Shown: one piece after another, positions 10,701-18,185 of the stretch
Layout of the letters: the number at the start of each line of letters is the position of its first letter
How positions within the stretch are numbered: the first letter of the stretch is position 1
Source: Planctomycetales bacterium
Lineage (GTDB): Bacteria > Planctomycetota > Planctomycetia > Pirellulales > Pirellulaceae
DNA length: 33,029 nt
Direction: 5' to 3'
Assembly (NCBI GenBank): GCA_020426925.1
Contig: JAGQPC010000301.1
Coordinates: 1 to 33,029, forward strand
Program-made: the position numbers and the translations under genes
Notes under the pieces: generated by a model
Told to the model about the DNA's origin: nothing
The model's database searches: none
What the model saw: the letters and a program-made list of their open reading frames with translations, nothing else

Positions 10701-11119
10701 CGGACACAGACACGATTGATATCGCGTTGCGAAGCATTTCTGGCTCTGTCTACGCAGACCTCGACAACAACGGAAGACGAACGGGGCTAGAGCCGCCGAT
10801 TGAAGGAGTTCTGGTAACGCTCGACGGCGTCGACAACACCGGCGCGCCGGTCGTTCAATCCACAACGACAAACGCGGCGGGAGACTACTTCTTCGAAAAC
10901 TTGCTCCCTAGAACATACACCATCCGGGAAACGCAACCGTTTGGTTTCACAGATGGCCAAGAAGCGATTGGCACGGGGCAAACGGTCGACCCGACAGTTA
11001 CGGACGATGTGTTCGCGAACTTGCAACTCGGGTCGGACGACGACGCGATCGACTTCGACTTTGGCGAAATCCGCCCTCAAGGTACAAAACGCAGATTGCT
11101 TGCGTCGTCATTCAGCTAG
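7736..11119 (+). CDS. Large DUF11/SdrD-B repeat surface protein
   Basis: The protein of about 1127 aa is a modular extracellular protein. Its N-terminus has the basic LETLEHRRVLA motif (residues 26-36), close to the LEPR-XLL motif found on many planctomycete exported giants. An SdrD-B-like domain follows (about 46-108, ITGTIFQDFNQDD), then a beta-rich region of about 180 residues, five DUF11 repeats of about 130 residues each, and a second SdrD-B-like domain (ISGSVYADLDNNG). The last residues read GTKRRLLASSFS. Such proteins act as adhesins or envelope stalks in other bacteria; here the role is inferred only. I chose the ATG at 7736 because AGGA lies 7 nt before it, whereas the ATG at 7685 has no ribosome site. 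Acidic, Thr/Ser/Asn-rich composition fits an extracellular location. It ends 9 bp from a convergent gene. Confidence 0.9.
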   Translation: MTSPWMRLRSKFSHTPSKRKTVRLKLETLEHRRVLAAAGTQFPAITGTIFQDFNQDDVPSAGEEVENAVVRLFADDGDGIFEPGGDDLQFGADETTDANGVYCFDNLDGSTTYFVQQIAQTVNGVVLEEQVDSVSPGTPGITIDRFETTQIGAEASPPVGTSGSSTVQTAPPPDEIIGLERDIVVILDAGAGSVDATVNEFGTTNSLRFNADVDVFGRATLTWDGTDNDAAGLAFGLSGTDLTDGGLNTGIMLRIGARDTGSTARVRLYKTNSSTFSESSFGIPQSATGVAEFYQFLPFTGFAGSVNANDVDAIELLIDSDAAAANNVEVDVIGANGPKQLNFDNTPNVDLEITKTDNLATAVPGQQLTYTITATNNGPVDVTGATVTDTFPVEFENVTYTSVATGTVSGHTTSGTGNINDTVNLAVDSNIVYTAIGTVSPSATGSLTNDATIAVPNGFVDSVPENNTAQDVDTLEPQSDLEISKTDNIASVTPGDAVTYTIMVTNNGLSDVNGAVIEDALPAELTNVTYTSTVTGAVTGNTSSGSGDINDTVNMPANSAITYTVVGTVASSATGTLSNTVTVTAPSGVVELNLLNNSSTDQDTITPTFDLEISKTDNRTTVGPNDVVAYTIVVQNNGPSDVTNATITDDFPAALTNVSYTSTTSGTVSGQTASGSGNINDVVSLTSGSSITYTATATVAASASGTIVNTATVTPSNLADESNQSNNSATDTDTVTPDFDLSITKTNSVTSVTSGQATSYTIVVANSGPSDVDGATVVDAFPTELTNVSYTSVASSGASGNTSGTGSISDTVNLPSGSSITYTVSGTVDANASGSIVNTATVTAPTSLTESNTTNNSATDTDTINRQLDLTISKTDNRTTLSPGESTTYTIVVSNEGPTDATGATVTDAFSSNFTSVTYTSSANGGASGNSAAGTGDINDTVNLPAGSSITYLATATLANSVSGNITNTATVTAPAGISESDFGNNVATDTDTIDIALRSISGSVYADLDNNGRRTGLEPPIEGVLVTLDGVDNTGAPVVQSTTTNAAGDYFFENLLPRTYTIRETQPFGFTDGQEAIGTGQTVDPTVTDDVFANLQLGSDDDAIDFDFGEIRPQGTKRRLLASSFS
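8783..10727 (+). repeat. Five tandem DUF11 repeat units within the surface protein gene
   Basis: Units begin with the codons for D-L-x-I-x-K-T at 8783, 9173, 9563, 9953 and 10340. The steps are 390, 390, 390 and 387 bp, and the last unit ends near 10727. Each unit carries the same landmarks: TYTI near the start, TNNGP or a variant, a TDxFP turn, NVTYTS, a GxINDTVNL strand and a closing NNSATDTDT-like linker. The nucleotide copies are clearly diverged, so this is an old domain duplication rather than a fresh tandem expansion. Confidence 0.9.
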
Positions 11120-11128
11120 CAGTTGGCA

Positions 11129-11479
11129 TTACTGCACAACCGCGGTGGGCGACAGGTTAACGCCAATACGTGCGGCTCGCAGTTCCAGTACGCGTCTAAA
11201 GTACTGAAACGGGTAGTGACGGTGGCCTCGTCGACGAGCGTAATCGAACGACCCTTGAACTAGCTTCAGGGGCAGTCTGCGTTGTTGTACAAGTTCCGCG
11301 ACGCGTCCAACATATTCGAATTCACTTGGTTGTCTAACTCGCAGCCCCTTTTCAAGTTGCTGCTGTAATGTTGCGACACGGCCAGTGGTGGCACTCGCCG
11401 AAACTGTTTCTGACTGACCGAACATTGGCGGCGAGAACAACGCGGCCACCAGCAAAATCAATATTGAACATCGCGACAT
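11129..11479 (-). CDS. Small secreted helical protein of unknown function
   Basis: The 116-residue product begins with a clear signal peptide (SILILLVAALFSPPMFGQ). The mature part is rich in Arg, Gln and Leu and looks helical, with QQLEKGLRVRQPSEFEYVG followed by LPLKLVQGSFDYAR and PFQYFRRVLELRA. GGAG lies 8 nt before the ATG, a good ribosome site. I recall similar short exported proteins in planctomycetes but cannot name a family or function. It converges with the surface protein gene and is separated by about 250 bp from the NarL-type regulator upstream on the same strand. That 250-bp stretch shows no other gene. Coding status is supported by signal peptide and ribosome site. Confidence 0.75.
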   Translation of the reverse strand: MSRCSILILLVAALFSPPMFGQSETVSASATTGRVATLQQQLEKGLRVRQPSEFEYVGRVAELVQQRRLPLKLVQGSFDYARRRGHRHYPFQYFRRVLELRAARIGVNLSPTAVVQ

Positions 11480-11730
11480 TTGTTTGTCTCCGTGCGTGTA
11501 GACGGCTTTTATCGGAAATGTCGTTTTGTCTCAATATCAGCGGGAACTGTGCTTGCAGCTAGCGTAAGCTGTGCTTCAGTGAAGTTTCTTAATGAGACAG
11601 GGGGCGGCGACGAAGATACTGCCGCAGCTGTATCGGCGATCATCGCAATTGGATCAACCGCCACAACAGAAAGAAACAAACCGTCATAAGCGATGAATAA
11701 CGTCGAGGCGAGAAGAAAAGAAGACCTCGC

Positions 11731-12363
11731 TTAAACCAAGCCCTTCTTTACCGCCCAAACAGCGGCTTGCGTCCGGTCGGTAACGCTGATCTTTCGCAGA
11801 ATGTTTTGAACGTGTTCTTTCACGGTTTCAACACTGATTTTCAGCGAGCGTCCGATTTCGCGATTACTCAAACCAAGGGCAACGTGGCGGAGTACTTGCG
11901 TTTCGCGATTGGTTAGTGGGACGTCGTCTCCAACACCCTCGCGTTTGCGTTCCATCGCGTCCTTCACTTGGGTTAGAAGGCTTTGATCGGATGGCGTTTG
12001 ATCGTTCGCAACGCGATTGATGCTCGCAACCAACTCGTCTCGCGAGGCACCTTTCAGAACGTAATCATTTGCACCCAATGCGACGGATCTTGCAACGTAA
12101 GTAGGGTTATCGTAAGTCGACAACATGACTACCCTCGTATCGGGGGCTTCTGCTCGAATTCGTTCGAGTGCTTGAAGACCGTCGGTACCCTGCATGCGGA
12201 TGTCCATCAGTACGACATCGGGTGATAGTTCGAGAGTCTTCGTTACGGCATCGTCACCATTGTCCGCTTGGGCCACGATTTCGATATCGGCATCTTCAAG
12301 CAAATGAACCAAACCGCTTCGAACCACTTCATGGTCATCGGCGATCAATAGAGAAACTGTCAT
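11731..12363 (-). CDS. NarL/FixJ-type response regulator
   Basis: The 210-residue protein has an N-terminal receiver domain and a C-terminal LuxR-type helix-turn-helix. The acidic pocket D9-D10, phosphoacceptor D54 (VVLMDIRM), S82 and K104 are all present, so phosphorylation should be normal. The DNA-binding domain starts near residue 148 with LTNRETQVLRHVALGLSNREIG, the usual GerE pattern. Such proteins are phosphorylated by a partner histidine kinase and bind promoter DNA as dimers. No kinase is encoded in the window, so this is an orphan regulator here. It is divergent from an NtrC-type regulator across a 402-bp region with operator-like dyads. GAGG is 10 nt before the ATG. The target genes are unknown. 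Confidence 0.93.
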   Translation of the reverse strand: MTVSLLIADDHEVVRSGLVHLLEDADIEIVAQADNGDDAVTKTLELSPDVVLMDIRMQGTDGLQALERIRAEAPDTRVVMLSTYDNPTYVARSVALGANDYVLKGASRDELVASINRVANDQTPSDQSLLTQVKDAMERKREGVGDDVPLTNRETQVLRHVALGLSNREIGRSLKISVETVKEHVQNILRKISVTDRTQAAVWAVKKGLV

Positions 12364-12765
12364 TACGTTCTGCCCTCGGGTCGCGACTGTTCCCAGATTA
12401 GGTGGTAAGGAACAGAAGCATTATATCGATGTCGTCACAGCGACCACACTCATAATGTTATGGACGAAGCCCTATTTGACAATACACCCTGACCGCTCGG
12501 ACTCAATGAACGTGTCGCGAATTGGCTTCAATCCGACACATTCTTGAACATTTTGCCGTCATTTATCCGCAAATTGGCCCGTTTCTTGGCGGTTTGTTGA
12601 CTCAGATATTCCCATGACGTAGATACCCTACGTCAGAAGTTCGGGAATGCATCACTGATGCTCAATGTACCCGACGTGGTTTTCTTTCCGCGGCCTAGCG
12701 TTCTGACGTTTGGAGATTTTGTCAGGACGAGCGTGACATCCAACGGGCTTATTTGAGCGATACCG
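12364..12765. other. Divergent regulatory region between two response regulators
   Basis: This 402-bp stretch has no credible gene. On the minus strand a TATAAT (bases 12425-12420) lies about 57 bp before the NarL-type regulator start and may be a -10 box, but no good -35 box accompanies it. On the plus strand a TTGACA near 12477 has no matching -10 box at the right distance. A perfect dyad at 12615-12635 is listed separately. No sigma54 promoter signature (GG-N10-GC) was convincingly found. Confidence 0.4.
12615..12635. promoter_or_regulatory. Perfect dyad, candidate operator
   Basis: TGACGTAG (12615-12622) and CTACGTCA (12628-12635) are exact inverted copies separated by 5 nt. The site sits about 130 bp before the NtrC-type regulator start and 250 bp before the NarL-type start. 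The length and symmetry suit a dimeric DNA-binding protein such as either neighbour, but the binding partner is unknown. Confidence 0.4.
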
Positions 12766-14160
12766 ATGAAAGAAGGCAAGCTGTTACTAGTCGATGACGA
12801 TCGACACGTGCTCGATTCGATGGCAAGTTGGCTACGTGAACAGGGGTTCCACGTCGATGTGGCTGACTCGTTCGACGTAGCGACGAGTTGCATTGACGAT
12901 ACCGATTACGACCTAGCCATTGTTGATATTCGTTTGGGCGACCGAGACGGTTTCGATTTACTTGCATACTGCTGCGAGCACCGACCAGGCTTGACGGTCA
13001 TTCTCATCACTGGATACGGCACTGTCGAAACTGGCGTGGAAGCGCTCCGAGCAGGTGCGTTTGACCTGCTTACAAAGCCGTTGCTTGACCAAGAACTCTT
13101 GATGTCAATCGAACGTGCACTCTCACAGCGAACTGTCATCGCTGAAAACAAAAACTTAAAAGCTCAACTCGATACTCGGTTCGGACTCGACAATGTTGTC
13201 GGTCATGACATTCGCATGCAAAAGATCTTTGAAATGATCGAAAGCATTGCCGATACACGAGCAACAGTGTTGATCACGGGCGAAAGCGGCACTGGCAAAT
13301 CGATGATTGCTCGCGCCATTCACCGGCGGAGCGAGCGGCGTGAAGGGCCGTTCATCGAAGTGGCGTGCGGAGCCCTACCGGAGACTCTGCTAGAAAGCGA
13401 GTTGTTCGGACACGTCGCTGGAGCTTTCACCGGAGCTACAGGAAACAAAACTGGAAAGTTCATGCAGGCTGACAAAGGCACGATTTTCTTGGATGAGATC
13501 GGGACGGCATCGGCCAGCATGCAAGTCAAGATGCTACGAGTCCTGCAAGACTTCCAATTTGAGCAAGTCGGTGGGACAAAAACGTTCGATGTGGACACTC
13601 GAGTTATTCTCGCCACGAATGAGGATTTGGCGACCGCCGTTGAAGAAGGCCGATTTCGCCAGGACCTCTTCTACCGCATCAACGTGATCAACATCGAACT
13701 ACCGGCTTTGCGGCAACGTCAGACGGACATACCGGTTCTAGCTCAATTCTTCCTAGAAAAAATGAGAAAGGAATCGGGCAAGCAAGTCGATGGATTTTCG
13801 CCGGATGCAATCCAAGCCATGCAGCGGTACTCATGGCCGGGCAACGTCCGGGAATTGCAGAATGTTATCGAACGAGCGGTGCTTCTCGGTCGCAGTACGA
13901 TGATAGGAGTGGAAGATCTTTCAGCGACGATCCGGTCGGCACCTGCATCTGCAATCCCAACGGCCGCCGGGCGAACACTGAAGGAAGCACTGGCCGGCCC
14001 CGAGCGTCAAATTATCTTGGAAGTCTTGGAATCCAATAACTGGAACCGAAACGCGACGGCCGATTCGCTCGGCATCAATCGCACGACGCTGTACAAGAAA
14101 ATGAAACGTCTGGGGTTAGATGAAACCAACGTCGCTCGCGCAAGCGGCATGGGTTTGTAA
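12766..14160 (+). CDS. NtrC-type sigma54-dependent response regulator
   Basis: The 464-residue protein has the three NtrC modules. The receiver domain (about 1-120) holds D10-D12, phosphoacceptor D54 and K104. The AAA+ sigma54-activation domain (about 145-380) has Walker A GESGTGKS at 172-179, GAFTGA at 219-224 for contact with sigma54, and GTIFLDEIG as Walker B. The C-terminal Fis-type helix-turn-helix includes NRNATADSLGINRTTLYKKMKR. All key residues are intact, so it should hydrolyse ATP and open sigma54-RNA polymerase promoters. It is preceded by a long divergent regulatory region and followed by a strong terminator, so it is probably a single-gene transcript. No histidine kinase is nearby. 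The regulated genes cannot be inferred from this sequence. Confidence 0.95.
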   Translation: MKEGKLLLVDDDRHVLDSMASWLREQGFHVDVADSFDVATSCIDDTDYDLAIVDIRLGDRDGFDLLAYCCEHRPGLTVILITGYGTVETGVEALRAGAFDLLTKPLLDQELLMSIERALSQRTVIAENKNLKAQLDTRFGLDNVVGHDIRMQKIFEMIESIADTRATVLITGESGTGKSMIARAIHRRSERREGPFIEVACGALPETLLESELFGHVAGAFTGATGNKTGKFMQADKGTIFLDEIGTASASMQVKMLRVLQDFQFEQVGGTKTFDVDTRVILATNEDLATAVEEGRFRQDLFYRINVINIELPALRQRQTDIPVLAQFFLEKMRKESGKQVDGFSPDAIQAMQRYSWPGNVRELQNVIERAVLLGRSTMIGVEDLSATIRSAPASAIPTAAGRTLKEALAGPERQIILEVLESNNWNRNATADSLGINRTTLYKKMKRLGLDETNVARASGMGL

Positions 14161-14190
14161 GCAGCGTTTGCAATAAGACAGATATCACTA

Positions 14191-14222
14191 AATGGCCCGA
14201 AGTTCTCGCTTCGGGTCATTTT
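14191..14222 (+). terminator. Rho-independent terminator of the NtrC-type regulator gene
   Basis: A 12-bp stem (14191-14202 with 14209-14220, one G-U pair, GC-rich upper half) closes a 6-nt loop and ends in a short TTTT. It begins 30 bp after the stop codon. Structure and position make this a convincing intrinsic terminator. Confidence 0.8.
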
Positions 14223-14285
14223 GCTTGCGCACAGCTTACTGTGAAACTTCTGATCGTTTACGCGACGTTCGTTGAATGACAACGT

Positions 14286-14315
14286 AAAAAAGGCCGATCA
14301 CGACGATCGACCTTT
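14286..14315 (-). terminator. Rho-independent terminator of the BBP7 barrel gene
   Basis: Read on the minus strand, an 11-bp stem (14315-14305 with 14299-14289, one G-U pair) closes a 5-nt loop and runs into six T residues (14291-14286). It lies 24 bp after the stop codon of the minus-strand gene. This is a classic intrinsic terminator, placed tail-to-tail with the one at 14191. Confidence 0.85.
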
Positions 14316-14339
14316 CGATTTGTTTGTTCTGAACCTGAT

Positions 14340-15608
14340 CTAGAATCGGACAGTTGCGTTGATCGACGCACCATGAATCAGGATTCCACCGCCCGTGTCG
14401 AGCGACGCGCTGCCTGCTCCAGCGAGCGACGAAGCGGCAAGCTGATCAGGAGCAAGTGCCAGGCCTTCTAGGAAGATCAGGTGGTAGCCACTACCCACTG
14501 AAATGCAGTTGCTCAGCTCGTAAACCGCTCGGAGTCCTAGTTCGCCCAGGAACGTTGTGTGGTTGTCGGACGCTCCGACATTCGAAGCGATCGTATTTGC
14601 AGGAAGGCCATCGAACACTGGCGCGTTCGTCGTCTGATCGGCATCGTTGAACAGCACACCAACTCGGAAGATCGAATCGATGTGGAACTGTTCCGTGCAG
14701 TTAATCAGCTCACTATCGAAGCCTAACTGGAACCCATACATGTGATTATCAGCGTCGATAGTAAACATATCGCGGACTGTAGGAGCAATCGTTTGAGTTG
14801 CCAATGTGTCCGAAAAATCGATCATGCGGAAACCCAGCACCCACGTCAAACATTGATTGCAACGCTTGCGAACGTTCACTTCACCGCTGTGAAACTCGCT
14901 TCCATAGGCAGCGTTGAACATGGTTCCTGGGGCTGACGACGGAATTGCAACTCCTGGTGACATCAGTGTCGGTGAGATCACGCCTCGAGTTTCCGCATCG
15001 TTCCATGAATCGAGTCCAATGTATCCAAGCTCGAAGCCGATGCAGTCGGCGGTTTCATATCGCAAGAGCAATCGAGGCGCACCGTTGTAGTTAAAGTCGA
15101 AGTCGCCAACGTTCAGCAGTTCGACACTTGAATTCTGGTCGGTGATGAGCGCGTAGTCTTCGGCGTCTGTTCGAGACAGAAACAGCACTTCGCCTACTGC
15201 CGTCCAGCCAGGGCAACATCGCATGCACTGGCAGCAGGAAGTGCCACTACAGAGTCCGCCGCGATGTCCGAACAGTGATCCAAAACCGATTCCGTTGCTA
15301 CTGCTACATCCAGAACTACAACACGGCCCACAGGTAGAACTGCAACGCGAAGCACTGCTGCAAGTGGCCCCAGTGCATGCAGTGCAGCCACATTTCTTGA
15401 CGTCGTCATGTCGAATCTGCTCTGCCATGGGGCGTGTGCTGTCGTCAACAATAATTGGCGCGGGTGCTTGTGTTTCATGCGTGGGCATCACGTTGGTTAG
15501 CTGCTGGTCCTTGCCACAACATACCGGTTGGACCGCTACGATTTCGGCGGTCGCTAACGCAGTCAGGCACCCCGCAAGCAGCAACGCAGTTGGGACATAT
15601 CGAGTCAT
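14340..15608 (-). CDS. BBP7-family outer-membrane beta-barrel protein with Cys-rich N-terminal region
   Basis: The 422-residue exported protein has a signal peptide ending near TALATAE (about residue 21). A segment at residues 73-132 holds 15 cysteines in small clusters (CGCTAC, CGPCC, CCQCMRCC). The rest is a beta-barrel-like domain with alternating strands, such as PRLLLRYETADCIGFELGYIG, ending in NATVRF. The final Phe fits an outer-membrane insertion signal. This layout matches planctomycete BBP7 outer-membrane proteins as I recall them. The Cys block may form disulfides or bind metal at the cell surface. A G-rich ribosome site precedes the ATG, and a strong terminator follows. The barrel call is good; the function as porin or structural protein is not known. 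Confidence 0.85.
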   Translation of the reverse strand: MTRYVPTALLLAGCLTALATAEIVAVQPVCCGKDQQLTNVMPTHETQAPAPIIVDDSTRPMAEQIRHDDVKKCGCTACTGATCSSASRCSSTCGPCCSSGCSSSNGIGFGSLFGHRGGLCSGTSCCQCMRCCPGWTAVGEVLFLSRTDAEDYALITDQNSSVELLNVGDFDFNYNGAPRLLLRYETADCIGFELGYIGLDSWNDAETRGVISPTLMSPGVAIPSSAPGTMFNAAYGSEFHSGEVNVRKRCNQCLTWVLGFRMIDFSDTLATQTIAPTVRDMFTIDADNHMYGFQLGFDSELINCTEQFHIDSIFRVGVLFNDADQTTNAPVFDGLPANTIASNVGASDNHTTFLGELGLRAVYELSNCISVGSGYHLIFLEGLALAPDQLAASSLAGAGSASLDTGGGILIHGASINATVRF

Positions 15609-16025
15609 CTAAATTCCCCCCAAGAGAATGTATTTGTTTATGCGACGGTCACGATGCGCGTGATCCGCTCTTCCCAAAAAACTGGATCGACACGCCCAAC
15701 CCTGATTTCGATCATTTTGCTAATCCGCGGCCCAACGCGAATGTTCCGAAGAAGTGGCACAACCCTCACAATGTGAACTTGATTGGCCTGCTCATCGGCT
15801 CGGCGGTAGTGATTTGAAGGGTCAAAGAGTCCTCTGCTGAGCAACTGCTAGGATCGCGGTGTGCGGATACGATCGCGCGGGAGTTCATGAAATATTCACC
15901 GCAAAATCGGCAAAATTAACCGTCTGCTGGTGCTATTTCAGGCTGAAGGGGCCACTCAACGAGCTACAATTGCACCGGCATAGAACCCGGAAAATCTCAG
16001 TAAAACGCCCAGACTAACAAGTGTC
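15609..16025. other. Divergent intergenic region between the BBP7 gene and ppk1
   Basis: The 417 bp hold the 5' region of the minus-strand barrel gene, the protein-like stretch at 15641-15817 described separately, and about 200 bp before ppk1. No ribosome site is visible before the ppk1 GTG, and no convincing promoter boxes were found by eye. Confidence 0.4.
15641..15817 (+). pseudogene. Possible small gene remnant or small gene with unusual start
   Basis: In one plus-strand frame, bases 15641-15817 encode about 58 residues that look like real protein: RDPLFPKNWIDTPNP, then FANPRPNANVPKKWHNPHN, then a hydrophobic end NLIGLLIGSAVVI and a TGA stop. The residue mix (Pro, Asn, Trp, His motifs) is unlike random translation. 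No ATG, GTG or TTG lies in frame between the barrel gene's start and this stretch. An ATG at 15628 begins a different frame (MYLFMRRSRC) that stops at 15661-15663, just where the good frame takes over, so a single-base deletion or frameshift could have broken a gene of about 60 aa. An ATT start at 15632 is another possibility. Function unknown. Confidence 0.35.
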
Positions 16026-18173
16026 GTGGAACAGCAATTCTTACCCGAGCATTTCATCAATCGCGAATTGAGCTGGCTGGAATTCAACGCGCGAGTGCTT
16101 GAGGAGGCTCAGGATCCGACGACACCGCTGCTGGAACGAGTCAAGTTCCTGTCGATCTTCAGCTCAAACCTTGATGAGTTCTTCATGGTCCGGGTCGCTG
16201 GACTGCGAGAACAGGCGTTCGAGTTCGAGACACCTCAGGATTACAACCCAGACGGTCTTCGAGCGATTCAGCAGCTGCAGCGAATTAACGATCGTACTGC
16301 GAAGTTAATCGTCGATCAGTACGCCTGCTGGAGCGATGACATTCTGCCCGCCTTGAAGCAGGAAGGCATTCGGATCGTTCCTTGCTCAAAAGTCAAGAAC
16401 ACCGAGCTGCTTGACAACTACTTTCACGAGCGGATTTATCCGATCATCACGCCGATGGCAATTGACCCTAGCCATCCTCGTCCGCGCTATCACAACCGCG
16501 GTCTCTATATTGCGGCACACTTGCGACGGCGCAGTGGGATTGGGCCAAAACGAATGTTTGCTGTTGTGCAGATTCCACAGGTCTTACCGCGGCTTGTTGC
16601 GACTGACGCCGATGGCAGTGAATTCGTTTGGCTGGAAGACTTGGTTTGCCAAAGACTTTCTGAACTATTCGGTGGCCACGAAGTACAAACATACGCCCCG
16701 TTTCGACTTACTCGAGACAGCGATCTCGATCTGATTCATCAAGAATCCGACGACATGCTGAAGATGATCGAAGAGCGGCTGAGGCTGCGTCGCCGCGCAG
16801 ATGCGACGCGATTGGAAGTTTCCGCTGACGCGGACGCCGAGCTCGTTCAGACGATCGTGGAACAGGAAGAGCTGCGAGTGCGTAGCGATTACACAGAAGT
16901 TTATCGGATTCCCGGGCCGCTCGACCTTACCAGCCTTTTGGATTTGTATAACCTTCAGGACCATGAACGACTGCGGGACGCGTCGACGACGCCTCGTTCT
17001 CCGGTTGGATTGCGTCGAGTTGGAGAAGACATATTTGATGCGATTCGTCGTCGTGATGTATTGCTTCATCATCCATTCGAAGATTTCGCTCCGGTTGTCG
17101 ACTTCATTCGCAAAGCTGCAAACGACCCAAAAGTTCTGGCGATCAAGCAGACGCTGTACCGAACGAGCGGTGATTCTCCGATCGTTCAGTCTTTGGTCGA
17201 GGCGGCCGAAAACGGTAAGCACGTCACGGCACTGGTCGAGTTGCAGGCGAGATTTGACGAGCAAGCCAATGTCACGTGGGCTCGCCAGTTGGAGCAATCT
17301 GGCGTGCACGTTGTTTACGGTTTTCTAGATATGAAGACTCATTGCAAGGTGTCTTTAGTCGTTCGAGAAGAGGACGATGGTGTGCGACGCTACGTCCACC
17401 TTGGCACGGGTAACTACAATCCGACAACCGCTAGGATCTACACCGATTTGGGGCTGTTCACCTCCAACGTCGATTTCGCATCGGATGTGTCGGCTCTGTT
17501 CAACTTGCTCACCGGATACTCGCAGGGCTACGAATGGAAGAAACTGGTCGTGGCTCCAATGGATTTGCACAATCGCACGATTGAGCTGATCAACGAGCAA
17601 GCGGAGCGAGCTCGCGCGGGCCAGCCATCGCGTATCTTCGCAAAGTTAAACTCGCTGATTGACCACAAGGTGATCGAGGCACTCTACACGGCCAGTCAGG
17701 CGGGAGTCCCGATTGATTTGGTCGTGCGAGGCATATGTGGATTGCGGCCAGGTATTACGGGGATCTCTGACACGATTACGGTGCGTAGCATTGTTGACCG
17801 TTTTTTAGAGCACAGTCGCATTTTCGTGTTTGGGGCGGAGGACGACTGCAAGTTGTTTTTGTCCAGTGCGGATTGGATGCCACGCAACTTCTATCGACGT
17901 GTCGAGGTAATGTTCCCGATCGAACTGGGTTCTCTGCGGAAGACGGTTTTGCAGGAAATCATTCCGGCATATTTGGCCGACAACACGAAGGCAAGGCAGC
18001 TACGGCATGATGGAACCTATGTCCGCGTTCAGCCTGCTCGCGGGGAGACGCCTTACCGAGTTCAGCAAGCCTTACTAAACTCAGATTCATACGAGCTGCC
18101 AAAGATCAAAAAGGCAACGGCAGTTCGAGAATCAAAAGCGTCGAAGTCGAAGAAGAAGACTCGAGCGAAGTAA
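16026..18173 (+). CDS. ppk1: Polyphosphate kinase 1
   Basis: PPK1 reversibly polymerises the gamma-phosphate of ATP into inorganic polyphosphate, at the inner membrane or in the cytoplasm. The 715-residue protein has the full four-domain layout. The N-terminal FINRELSWLEFNARVLEEA is the family hallmark. The autophosphorylated His is H439 (in MKTHCK), followed by H458 (YVHLGTGNYNP) and H596 (EHSRIFVFG). Each is four positions beyond the residues I recall in the Escherichia coli enzyme (435, 454, 592), so spacing is conserved. GTG is the only sensible start given the hallmark directly after it, although no ribosome site is visible. The C-terminus ends in a Lys-rich tail (SKASKSKKKTRAK). A SixA-like phosphatase gene follows after 12 bp, so they are probably co-expressed. 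Confidence 0.96.
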   Translation: MEQQFLPEHFINRELSWLEFNARVLEEAQDPTTPLLERVKFLSIFSSNLDEFFMVRVAGLREQAFEFETPQDYNPDGLRAIQQLQRINDRTAKLIVDQYACWSDDILPALKQEGIRIVPCSKVKNTELLDNYFHERIYPIITPMAIDPSHPRPRYHNRGLYIAAHLRRRSGIGPKRMFAVVQIPQVLPRLVATDADGSEFVWLEDLVCQRLSELFGGHEVQTYAPFRLTRDSDLDLIHQESDDMLKMIEERLRLRRRADATRLEVSADADAELVQTIVEQEELRVRSDYTEVYRIPGPLDLTSLLDLYNLQDHERLRDASTTPRSPVGLRRVGEDIFDAIRRRDVLLHHPFEDFAPVVDFIRKAANDPKVLAIKQTLYRTSGDSPIVQSLVEAAENGKHVTALVELQARFDEQANVTWARQLEQSGVHVVYGFLDMKTHCKVSLVVREEDDGVRRYVHLGTGNYNPTTARIYTDLGLFTSNVDFASDVSALFNLLTGYSQGYEWKKLVVAPMDLHNRTIELINEQAERARAGQPSRIFAKLNSLIDHKVIEALYTASQAGVPIDLVVRGICGLRPGITGISDTITVRSIVDRFLEHSRIFVFGAEDDCKLFLSSADWMPRNFYRRVEVMFPIELGSLRKTVLQEIIPAYLADNTKARQLRHDGTYVRVQPARGETPYRVQQALLNSDSYELPKIKKATAVRESKASKSKKKTRAK

Positions 18174-18185
18174 GAAGGCACACGG

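Noticed and set aside
8783-10727. Tandem repeats considered as a CRISPR array
   Set aside because: The period is about 390 bp, the copies are diverged and translate as DUF11 domains.
11480-11730. Small plus-strand frame (11480-11689) between two minus-strand genes
   Set aside because: No ribosome site, no signal peptide and low-complexity Ala/Thr content; nothing supports translation.
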